Of a stretch of DNA of 7,947 nt, positions 1 to 5,717 are shown in pieces (position 1 is the stretch's first letter; the number at the start of each line of letters is the position of its first letter). The DNA comes from Phycisphaerales bacterium (lineage in GTDB: Bacteria > Planctomycetota > Phycisphaerae > Phycisphaerales > SM1A02): NCBI GenBank assembly GCA_022447165.1, contig JAKVBR010000073.1, positions 1 to 7,947 on the forward strand, written 5' to 3'. The notes below the pieces were generated by a model. It was given only the letters and a program-made list of their open reading frames with translations. It did no database searches and was not told the DNA's origin. A program made the position numbers and the translations under genes.

Positions 1-92
1 AGATAAATCTGTGCAGATTCAACACGTGCTCGCAAACTACGTACTTGTCTGTCGACCGTGTATAACGCTAAAAGGTTTTCAATTAAGGGCAT
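1..92 (-). CDS. Partial coiled-coil protein, N-terminus only
   Basis: An ATG at 90-92 on the minus strand opens a reading frame that stays open for 30 codons to the window edge. It lies 21 bases after the cdsA stop on the same strand, so it is probably the next gene of that operon. The visible peptide begins MPLIENLLALYTVDRQVRSL and continues with a heptad-like spacing of Leu and Val and many Arg residues, which suggests an amphipathic, coiled-coil helix. This resembles the N-terminus of the coiled-coil plus C4 zinc-ribbon proteins (DUF164 type) of planctomycetes, but the zinc ribbon would lie outside the window and cannot be checked. No clear SD sequence precedes the start. The existence of the gene is likely; the family is a guess. 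Confidence 0.55.
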   Translation of the reverse strand, partial: MPLIENLLALYTVDRQVRSLRARVESAQIY

Positions 93-113
93 TTAGACGA
101 TTTTAACAGAGAT

Positions 114-989
114 TTAGAGTATTTGGAATAGCCAATACGCTACCGGGCTCGTCAAGATTAGAGAATCAAGGACATCTAACACACCTCCAAGACCAGGAAG
201 TGCCGCTGATGAATCTTTAAGCCCACTATCTCGTTTAAAGATGCTCATGACAAGGTCGCCGCACTGACCAATCAGGCCAAGAATAAAACCAATAATTGCT
301 GCAAATGTGAGTGATATTGTTGGTTCATCTTGCAAATAGGTATTGTTCAATGAAGCAAGCAGCATTGCCGTTAAGGATGCAGTCACGACTCCACCAATGA
401 GACCTTCCCAAGTTTTACCCGGGCTGATCCATGGGATTAGTTTGTGTTTGCCTAAGTTGCAACCCGTGAAGAATGCACCGGTGTCACACATTTTGACAAT
501 AGCGATGATGCCCAATATCCAGAGCGCGTCATGTTCTCTGCGAATGAGTAGCAGGAAGCCAAAGCCAAGCCCTAGATAGGTCGCAGTCATTGTTGAATAG
601 GTTGCTCCAGCGATGACCCCTGAGAGTTGTTTTGATTTCGCAAGAGTAGCAATTGATAAGAAGAAACTGCCCATTAAAATTGTTGCTGCTATGGCAACAG
701 AGGTTGCAGCAGAAATAGTGTCATTGCCTAAGTAAAAGAACGCAATCCAAGCAGCGAGCGTCAGCGTCATCATCGGGATGCTTGTTCTAAGCCCTAGTCC
801 CTCACCAATGGCACCAAATTCAATTGCAGCAAGTGGTGCAACAAGCAGGGCGAGTATTGCGAGGACGAGTCCTGACTGAACGAAATAACAATTCGGACAT
901 GCTTGCGAACCGATCGAGTTATCAAGAATAAGTATTCCAATGATGCCTATGCTTAAAATAGGACCTGTAATCAGGCGTTGTTTTAGCAT
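114..989 (-). CDS. cdsA: Phosphatidate cytidylyltransferase (CDP-diglyceride synthase)
   Basis: CdsA is an integral membrane enzyme that makes CDP-diacylglycerol from phosphatidic acid and CTP, the branch point for bacterial phospholipids. The 291-residue protein has the family's length and is hydrophobic throughout, with segments near residues 7-23, 40-57, 73-87, 95-115, 136-149, 157-166, 197-213 and 227-242. The C-terminal half carries the diagnostic motifs: CDTGAFFTG (168-176), SPGKTWEG (189-196), GDL (244-246), SIFKR (249-253), KD (258-259) and PGLGG-VLDVLD (265-275). Compared with the classical signature, the His of PGHGG is Leu267 and the Arg of DRxD is Val273, while the aspartates D272 and D275 are kept. 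The ATG directly abuts the TAA of the upstream rhodanese gene; GAGGA (1000-1004) lies 10 bases upstream inside that gene, so translation is probably coupled. The enzyme identity is secure; the two substitutions look like a lineage variant. Confidence 0.93.
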   Translation of the reverse strand: MLKQRLITGPILSIGIIGILILDNSIGSQACPNCYFVQSGLVLAILALLVAPLAAIEFGAIGEGLGLRTSIPMMTLTLAAWIAFFYLGNDTISAATSVAIAATILMGSFFLSIATLAKSKQLSGVIAGATYSTMTATYLGLGFGFLLLIRREHDALWILGIIAIVKMCDTGAFFTGCNLGKHKLIPWISPGKTWEGLIGGVVTASLTAMLLASLNNTYLQDEPTISLTFAAIIGFILGLIGQCGDLVMSIFKRDSGLKDSSAALPGLGGVLDVLDSLILTSPVAYWLFQIL

Positions 990-1301
990 TTATAGTTTGT
1001 CCTCGAATGCCTCGTAACCGCCAGTAATCGATTGGCAATAGTTGTAGCCAATCGAACGAAGATAGGTCGCAAACGTTAATGATCGGTTCCCAGTTCTACA
1101 GTAGACAACGATGTGATCTTCTTCGGTGCAAGGTAGGGATTCTTTGCTTACGGAGATGTGTTGCAAAGGGATATTATGAGCACCAATCATGTGGCCTTGC
1201 TCGAACTCATCTACTTTTCGGCAATCGATGACGATTGCTTTTTCACAGACTTCTTCAAACGAAAGTTCAAGAGGAAGTGTGCACTGCTTCTCTGCATTCA
1301 T
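990..1301 (-). CDS. Single-domain rhodanese-like sulfurtransferase
   Basis: This is a small, probably cytoplasmic protein made of one rhodanese domain, as in GlpE/PspE-type proteins that carry sulfur as a cysteine persulfide. With the chosen start it has 103 residues. Visible landmarks are the IDCRKVDEFEQGHMIGAHNIP segment split over residues 25-45 (the typical 'D-R-E-x-G-H-I-x-G-A-x-N-I-P' strand-helix), the active-site loop CRTGNRS with the nucleophilic Cys68, and the C-terminal GGYEAFED. The frame is open back to 1343, which would overlap the recX end by 26 bases. The ATG at 1299-1301 is preferred because TAGGA sits 8 bases upstream; ATG 1308-1310 is a second candidate. The gene follows recX by a short gap and its stop touches the cdsA start. 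The sulfur acceptor is unknown. The neighbouring molybdenum cofactor genes are about 3 kb away on another transcript, so a link is speculative. Confidence 0.87.
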   Translation of the reverse strand: MNAEKQCTLPLELSFEEVCEKAIVIDCRKVDEFEQGHMIGAHNIPLQHISVSKESLPCTEEDHIVVYCRTGNRSLTFATYLRSIGYNYCQSITGGYEAFEDKL

Positions 1302-1317
1302 AGATGACATCCTACCA

Positions 1318-1953
1318 TTAACTTGATTCAGATAACAACTCATTGAATGCGTCCTGCACGACTTCAGTTATGAATCCTCTTCGAATCACGGCCTTGACAA
1401 GTTTGTTACGACTTACGCTGAGAAGTCGGGGATCAATCTTTTTCATTCTCAACTCTAAGCAAACTTTGGCGCGTTCGATCGCAGGCACTTCGTTGGCATA
1501 TGTTGCTATCGCGTCTTCGGAAATCCGAGAACTAATGTGTTTGAGTGCAAGTTTCTCTCTGAGCAGGAATTTTCCTGCGGGTTCTTTTCGAGTGGTTTCT
1601 CTGATCAGTGCTGCGGCATATGCAGCATCATCAAGCCAGTCATCTTCTAGAAGTGAGTTGATGACCAGTTCTGCAATCTCTGTTTGTACGCCGCGCTGAA
1701 TGAGTCGGCTGCGTAACTCCTGTGAGCCCCACATTCTTCGTGAGATGAGGTCCATCGCCATGGCTCTTGCTTCTTGTTGATCTTGGTGCAGTGCAACTGC
1801 AGACGACTGCTCTTGAGCCCAATCGCTGCCTACTTTAAGTTGAATGAGGGCTACTGTCGCTGCATCAACGCGAGCGACATGTTCATCGTCAACATAGATC
1901 TCTCTAAAGTTGGGGTCGTCTTCAGAAATTTCGATTGCCGTGATTAAACTCAT
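1318..1953 (-). CDS. recX: RecX family regulatory protein
   Basis: RecX proteins bind RecA filaments and inhibit recombinase and coprotease activity. The 211-residue protein begins with a weakly conserved beta-rich stretch (1-50), followed by the helical three-repeat RecX region. Recognisable pieces are the first repeat with RRMWGSQELRSRLIQRG (72-88), the second with EDDWLDDAAYAAALIRETTR (103-122) and the following PAGKFLLREKLALKHI (125-140), which is the most conserved part of the family, and the third with VIRRGF (189-194). The length is somewhat above the E. coli protein and usual for longer homologues. It is not next to recA here; instead it is the second gene of an operon with a TPR protein, a rhodanese and cdsA. 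Its ATG overlaps the TPR stop as ATGA (1950-1953) and has no SD of its own, so it is probably translated by coupling. Confidence 0.88.
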   Translation of the reverse strand: MSLITAIEISEDDPNFREIYVDDEHVARVDAATVALIQLKVGSDWAQEQSSAVALHQDQQEARAMAMDLISRRMWGSQELRSRLIQRGVQTEIAELVINSLLEDDWLDDAAYAAALIRETTRKEPAGKFLLREKLALKHISSRISEDAIATYANEVPAIERAKVCLELRMKKIDPRLLSVSRNKLVKAVIRRGFITEVVQDAFNELLSESS

Positions 1954-2273
1954 TGAATGGCTTCGTACAGTGTGCTCATTTCTTCAGCAGCATGGAGATC
2001 ACCTAGTGCATTGGCTTGTCTAAGCCCGTCTTCAAGTGTTTGAATTGCATCTTCTGTTTGTCCGGCGTCATCTTGACACTTCGCTTTGTGATACCACGCG
2101 TAGGTGTACGTTGGATCTATTTCAATGGTCTGGTCAAACCACGCAATGGCTTCGTCATGTCTTTGATGCTTGGCATGTTCCATAGCGATTCCATACATAC
2201 AAAAAGCATCATGCGGATCATTCTCAAGAAGATTGCGTAATTGTGAAAGCCGGTCGTTTTGTTCGGTTCCCAT
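1950..2273 (-). CDS. Small tetratricopeptide-repeat (TPR) protein
   Basis: The 107-residue product (from the ATG at 2271-2273) contains two recognisable TPR units, about residues 21-54 and 55-88, with the usual small/aromatic pattern (for example YGIAMEHAKHQRHDEAIAWF and the following DP, then AWYHKAKCQDDAGQTEDAI). No signal peptide is visible, so it is probably a cytoplasmic scaffold or adaptor; the partner cannot be read from the sequence. The frame is open to an earlier ATG at 2333 (127 residues), but the extra 20 residues are polar and unlike the start of a TPR, and that start would overlap the divergent gene by 42 bases; neither start has a clear SD. It is the first gene of the operon leading into recX, with a 4-base ATGA overlap. 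Its role may be structural; a link to RecA control is only suggested by position. Confidence 0.8.
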   Translation of the reverse strand: MGTEQNDRLSQLRNLLENDPHDAFCMYGIAMEHAKHQRHDEAIAWFDQTIEIDPTYTYAWYHKAKCQDDAGQTEDAIQTLEDGLRQANALGDLHAAEEMSTLYEAIQ

Positions 2274-2291
2274 CTGTGTATCATGACAGGA

Positions 2292-3686
2292 ATGAAGAGA
2301 TTTTGTTTCATTATTCTTTGCATTTTCGTTCATCCACTGATGGCCGACGGTTTACAGATTAGAGATGCGGTTGGCGGAAGAGCCCGCGCGATGTGTTTAA
2401 GCGATTCCTATTGGTATCAGGCAGTCGGTGATCGTCTTGAAGTGTTGCTCCCGCAGTCCGCTTCAGACGTTGCAACAATAATGCTTGCAGAACATCCAGC
2501 AGGGGCTGAGTGCACTGAACTTGTTATGGTTGGCAGTACGCTTTACGCATTGTTGCAGGGCGACTCAGTTGTCATTCTCGATTGTTCCAATCCAAGGGTC
2601 CCCGTGATCACGAAGCGTCTTGGGCAGGATGACCTTGGGTTGCAACCAATTGGATTAAAAGCAGTCGGTTCATGGGTTGTTACATTTGGAAAGTACGGTG
2701 GAGTCCTGCTTCCAGAGAGCAAGCCAATCGTTGAGACCCCAAAGTCAGTGCAAGATGTTTCCATGTCAATTGACCATGGAGTGGTCTATGTTTCAGATGG
2801 AGTCATCTTCGACGCGGATTCAGATGCTATGTATGGCAATGCGACAGAATTGCACATCTTAGATGAGTACGCAGACGCTCCCTTTGGCACGCTCGTTTCA
2901 TTGCTTGAGGATGACTCTGGAGTAACTGTACGGTTGCTCAACTCCGATTTATCACCGGTCAATGAAAGTTCCTCAGTTGCTCAGTTGAATGGTTTATATC
3001 TTTCGACGCATATCCAAGAGAATCGTATTTTTGTGATGATGTCTGACCGAATCGAAGTGTTGAGCATTGCTACAGATTCCCTATCACGCATTGCCACAAT
3101 ACCTGTATCAGGGGTGTATGACCTCGGCGTGATTGGCTCAAACTACCTTGCGCTCACTGGCGACTTTGGATTTGGGATTTACCGTCTTGAAGGTGATCGA
3201 GGCGGCAAAGGGGATACGCTCTTAAGAGTGACGCAGGCCGCAAGCACATTTGCACCCGGGAAACACAATGTGTGGGGCGTACAGATTCCTGCTCAAGTGG
3301 GCTCTGCATACTACAAGTTTGACGAGAAGTTTGAGTTTAACGAAGAAGAAGTAGAACAAGCCACTTCAACGAAAGAAGCGGTCATTCTCGGATGGCGAGC
3401 GGCAATTGATCCAGACACAAATGAATGTTTTATGGTCGATGCGAATGATGCCCTCGTGCCACTTCCTATACCAACGGCTTCGTCTCTTGTTCCAATTTCA
3501 GGAAACTTTTGGGTCGGTACCTCAGATGGTGTGTTTGTGTTTGGAGACGACGGCTCTGGAAGTCTTGTTGAACTTGCATCCATTAAAATGGCAGGACCAA
3601 TCGTTCAACTCATTCCAATGTTTGATGGTTCAGCGGCGTTCGTCTCCGAGGCGGGTTTCGTTGGCATTGTTGAACAAACGCAGTAA
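2292..3686 (+). CDS. Exported protein of unknown function, probable beta-propeller
   Basis: I do not recognise a characterised family. The 464-residue product starts with a clear signal peptide: MKRF, a hydrophobic core (FIILCIFVHPL) and a likely cleavage after LMA (residue 18). The rest is beta-rich with many short strand-turn-strand units separated by Gly/Asp turns. One unit, VVILDCSNPRVPVITKRLG (93-111), resembles the LVIVD repeat of surface beta-propellers; other blade-like stretches are near VVYVSDG (164-170), NRIFVMMSDRIEVLSI (244-259), NYLALTGDFGFGIYRLE (284-300), FWVGTSDGVFVFGDD (406-420) and AAFVSEAGFVGIVE (448-461). The acidic segment 343-355 (FDEKFEFNEEEVE) may be a linker between halves. 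There are only a few Cys residues and no lipobox. Start choice: ATG 2292 gives the best signal peptide, with AGGA just upstream; ATG 2283 and 2259 are also in frame. It stands alone between divergent and convergent neighbours, so it is probably monocistronic. Confidence 0.78.
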   Translation: MKRFCFIILCIFVHPLMADGLQIRDAVGGRARAMCLSDSYWYQAVGDRLEVLLPQSASDVATIMLAEHPAGAECTELVMVGSTLYALLQGDSVVILDCSNPRVPVITKRLGQDDLGLQPIGLKAVGSWVVTFGKYGGVLLPESKPIVETPKSVQDVSMSIDHGVVYVSDGVIFDADSDAMYGNATELHILDEYADAPFGTLVSLLEDDSGVTVRLLNSDLSPVNESSSVAQLNGLYLSTHIQENRIFVMMSDRIEVLSIATDSLSRIATIPVSGVYDLGVIGSNYLALTGDFGFGIYRLEGDRGGKGDTLLRVTQAASTFAPGKHNVWGVQIPAQVGSAYYKFDEKFEFNEEEVEQATSTKEAVILGWRAAIDPDTNECFMVDANDALVPLPIPTASSLVPISGNFWVGTSDGVFVFGDDGSGSLVELASIKMAGPIVQLIPMFDGSAAFVSEAGFVGIVEQTQ

Positions 3687-3688
3687 AC

Positions 3689-4324
3689 TCAACTAACATT
3701 TGAACAAAACGCTTGGCAGATTTCACTTGAATCACACAGTGCGCCACGCTTCTTGCAGACCTCTCGGCCGTGTCGAACAAGGAGATGGCTGAGCATTGTC
3801 CAGTCATCTTGGGGAAAGAGTTTCATGAGGTCTTTTTCAATTTTCTCTGGTTTTGTTTCTTTGGTTAAACCAAATCTTCCAGCAAGTCTGCCAACATGCG
3901 TGTCGACCACAACGCCTTCATTTTTACCAAATGCATTGCCGAGTACGACGTTTGCAGTTTTTCTGGCAACACCCCGTAGTTTTAAAAGGTCTTTCATGTT
4001 GGCAGGCACGACGCCGCCAAAGTCATTTTCAATCATGGTTGCTGAGGCGTGAATTGATTTTGCTTTGTTTCTGAAAAGACCAATCGTTGAGATGAGCGGT
4101 TCAAGTTCCTCGGTCGTAACAGAAGCCATCGATTGAGGGGTTGGATGTTTCTTGAATAGTGCAGGGGTTGCCTTATTCACGCCAACGTCCGTTGCTTGTG
4201 CTGAAAGAATCGTAGCGACGAGCAGTTCAAATGGGTTGTTGTAATGAAGCGCGCAGTGGGCATCAGGGTATTGCGTGATGAGCGCCTTGTACAGTTCTGC
4301 TGCTCGCTGTTGTTTCTTAGTCAT
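3689..4324 (-). CDS. nth: Endonuclease III (base-excision repair DNA glycosylase/AP lyase)
   Basis: Endonuclease III removes oxidised pyrimidines and cleaves the abasic site by beta-elimination. The 211-residue protein equals the E. coli length and aligns along its length: NPFELLVATILSAQATD (30-46), the helix-hairpin-helix with Lys122 in GVARKTANVVL (118-128) as the Schiff-base lysine, and Asp141 in VVVDTH (138-143) as the catalytic aspartate. Four C-terminal cysteines are present (C190, C197, C203, C207), but their spacing is C-x6-C-x5-C-x3-C instead of the usual C-x6-C-x2-C-x5-C, so cluster binding may be altered. The hairpin reads LRGVARKTA rather than LPGVGRKTA. The ATG overlaps the moaE stop as ATGA (4321-4324) and AAGGA lies 11 bases upstream, so the pair is probably cotranscribed and coupled. 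A longer frame to 4381 exists but would intrude into moaE. The function is secure; the state of the iron-sulfur cluster is uncertain. Confidence 0.92.
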   Translation of the reverse strand: MTKKQQRAAELYKALITQYPDAHCALHYNNPFELLVATILSAQATDVGVNKATPALFKKHPTPQSMASVTTEELEPLISTIGLFRNKAKSIHASATMIENDFGGVVPANMKDLLKLRGVARKTANVVLGNAFGKNEGVVVDTHVGRLAGRFGLTKETKPEKIEKDLMKLFPQDDWTMLSHLLVRHGREVCKKRGALCDSSEICQAFCSNVS

Positions 4325-4761
4325 GTGATGAGTGTTCCTTCGCTCCACGTTTTTCCAGAAGCCCAGTGTTCTTCTTTCCAAATTGGCACTTTAGATTTTA
4401 AGAGATTCATGATTTCTTCAGTAGCCCTCAGCGCGCTTGTTCGATGTGGCGAGCTCACCCCAACAGCAACACTTGATTCGCCAACGTCAACCATTCCTAA
4501 TCGGTGGCAGATGGTGACGTTCTGGCAATTGTGTGTGGTAGCAATTTGGGTTGCAATTTCGTGGAGTGCTTCAGCCGCTAACTCGTCGTGTGCGGTGTAA
4601 TACAATCCTGCGAGTTCGCCATGGACATTGTGACACTCTTGGCGTGTTTTTCCAAAGAAATGAATGAATGCTCCACATGAAGCATTCTGCGCAGTCATCA
4701 ATTGTTGTTCATCAATTGGTTCGCTTTGAAGCCATATGTTGATTTTTGGAGCATCTTCCAT
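4321..4761 (-). CDS. moaE: Molybdopterin synthase catalytic (large) subunit
   Basis: MoaE pairs with thiocarboxylated MoaD to insert the two sulfurs that turn precursor Z (cPMP) into molybdopterin. The 146-residue protein has the family's length. Motifs in order are GAFIHFFGKTR (30-40, equivalent to GAvvtFvGxvR), the YYTAHDELAAEAL helix (54-66), CHRLGMVDVGESSVAVGVSSPHR (85-107) and the active-site stretch LKSKVPIWKEE (121-131), where Lys122 and Lys129 have the 7-residue spacing of the two essential lysines. The start at 4759-4761 is chosen because MEDAPKINIWL matches the beginning of the domain and GGA lies 6 bases upstream. The frame continues to 4821, but that would cross the divergent mogA start. 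It shares a transcript with nth and diverges from another molybdenum cofactor gene. MoaD is not in the window. Confidence 0.92.
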   Translation of the reverse strand: MEDAPKINIWLQSEPIDEQQLMTAQNASCGAFIHFFGKTRQECHNVHGELAGLYYTAHDELAAEALHEIATQIATTHNCQNVTICHRLGMVDVGESSVAVGVSSPHRTSALRATEEIMNLLKSKVPIWKEEHWASGKTWSEGTLIT

Positions 4762-4809
4762 CAAATTCCATTTTACAACCCAATTCGTCCTAATTGGTAG
4801 GATGCTTGT
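4762..4809. promoter_or_regulatory. Divergent moaE-mogA intergenic region with overlapping inverted repeats
   Basis: These 48 bases must hold or flank the start signals for both molybdenum cofactor transcripts. Two inverted repeats overlap: CCAATT (4780-4785) with AATTGG (4792-4797), loop 6, and TCCTA (4788-4792) with TAGGA (4798-4802), loop 5. They share bases and cannot form together. AGGA within the second right arm (4799-4802) is the SD of mogA, 7 bases before its ATG. On the minus strand TAAAAT (4770-4775) is a -10-like hexamer just ahead of moaE, but I see no convincing -35 for it. The repeats could be an operator or an RNA hairpin that hides the mogA SD; neither is proven. Confidence 0.4.
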
Positions 4810-5328
4810 ATGACGCATCAATTGTCTTCAACTCATGGTTCATGTACCTTGCTGACAATCAGTGATTCGCGGACTGAAGCAAACGATGCATCGGGCGATC
4901 TCATTGAACAGAAGCTTCTTGTCTCTGGTCACCAACTTGCAGGGCGTTTCATCGTGCGGGACGAAGTGGTTGATATCAGGGCAGCCATTTCTGCAGTCGT
5001 CATAGAATCTCCCCCAAACCACTTCTTAATCACAACAGGCGGAAGTGGTATTGGGTATCGAGATTGCACGCCGGAGGCATTTGAGGGGTTTCAATTTACT
5101 CCGCTCACAGGATTTGGAGAACTCTTTCGAATGTACAGCGAGCGAGAGATTGGTCCTCGAGCAATGTTGAGCAGAGCGAATTCAGGCATTCTGCTCCATC
5201 GAAAGAAAAGAATGCCATTTTTTATTCTGCCCGGATCGACGCAAGCCGTCACGCTCGCGATGGATGCTTGTATTCTTCCCACCATTGGGCACATTCTTGA
5301 TTTGTGCCACTCGAAGGAGCAAGCATGA
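4810..5328 (+). CDS. moaB: Molybdenum cofactor biosynthesis protein, MoaB/MogA family
   Basis: Members of this family adenylylate molybdopterin (MogA, archaeal MoaB) ahead of molybdate insertion. The 172-residue protein fits the MoaB-type length. Visible motifs are ISDSRTEANDASGDLI (17-32), TTGGSGIGYRDCTPEA (75-90, the conserved TGGTG-x-RD-x-TPEA core with Asp85), GFGELFRMYSEREIG (101-115), AMLSRANSGI (118-127) and FILPGSTQAV (138-147) with ILPTIGHILD (155-164) at the end. The sequence around GFGELFRM and the 'LPGS' loop resemble MoaB more than classical MogA; I use moaB, and mogA would be the alternative. The ATG has AGGA 7 bases upstream. It is the first gene of a plus-strand operon, overlaps acpS by 4 bases (ATGA, 5325-5328), and faces moaE across a 48-base divergent region. 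Confidence 0.88.
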   Translation: MTHQLSSTHGSCTLLTISDSRTEANDASGDLIEQKLLVSGHQLAGRFIVRDEVVDIRAAISAVVIESPPNHFLITTGGSGIGYRDCTPEAFEGFQFTPLTGFGELFRMYSEREIGPRAMLSRANSGILLHRKKRMPFFILPGSTQAVTLAMDACILPTIGHILDLCHSKEQA

Positions 5329-5717
5329 AGTTCGTGCACGGTGTCGATTTAATCGAAGTTTCAAGAATCAAACGAATGCTCGAAGAGCATGGTGATTCTT
5401 TTTTATCTCGTTGTTTTACAGATACTGAACGTGCTGTGTCGAATGTTTCTTCAGATGAAACTCGCAATCAAAGATTTGCAACCCGCTTTGCAGCAAAGGA
5501 GGCAGTGATGAAAGCACTCGGCACGGGATGGGGAAACGGAGTTGGATGGAAAGACGTCAGCGTGGAAAGTGTTGATGGTCCGCCACAAGTTCGTCTTGCA
5601 GGTGGTGCAGAGCGGAGGGCAACTGAACTTGGAATCACACAATGGGCATTGAGTTTATCCCACACGGAGTCGCATGCCATCGCGAGTGTCATTGGAACTG
5701 GAGCAAGTGATGCCTAG
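5325..5717 (+). CDS. acpS: Holo-[acyl-carrier-protein] synthase
   Basis: AcpS transfers the 4'-phosphopantetheine of coenzyme A to a serine of apo-ACP, activating it for fatty-acid synthesis. The 130-residue protein has the normal size of the trimeric bacterial enzyme. Residues GVDLIEVSRI (6-15) supply the metal-binding Asp8, RFAAKEAVMKALGTG (54-68) the Mg-binding Glu59 and the family signature, and ALSLSHTESHAIASV (108-122) the C-terminal strand with the conserved SH. The start at 5325 is set by a near-consensus AAGGAG (5314-5319) five bases upstream and by the Asp8 position; an earlier in-frame ATG at 5304 lacks this. Its start overlaps the moaB stop by ATGA, and its stop overlaps the next gene by 8 bases, so it is tightly embedded in the operon. 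Confidence 0.94.
   Translation: MKFVHGVDLIEVSRIKRMLEEHGDSFLSRCFTDTERAVSNVSSDETRNQRFATRFAAKEAVMKALGTGWGNGVGWKDVSVESVDGPPQVRLAGGAERRATELGITQWALSLSHTESHAIASVIGTGASDA

Noticed and set aside
343..579. Plus-strand open frame of 78 codons opposite cdsA
   Set aside because: It is antisense to well-conserved cdsA motifs and has no features of its own.
1343..1699. Plus-strand open frame of 118 codons opposite recX
   Set aside because: It lies fully inside recX on the other strand, is Ser/Leu/Arg-rich like a reverse-complement shadow, and has no recognisable motif.
2256..2284. Possible sigma70-type promoter for the propeller gene (TATCAT at 2279-2284)
   Set aside because: The -35 position reads GTTTTG, far from consensus, and the implied transcript would be nearly leaderless.
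3311..3583. Minus-strand open frame of 90 codons opposite the propeller gene
   Set aside because: It is Ser/Thr/Pro-rich shadow sequence inside a plus-strand gene with a convincing signal peptide.
4244..4600. Plus-strand open frame of 118 codons opposite moaE and nth
   Set aside because: It is covered by two secure genes on the minus strand and shows no family resemblance.
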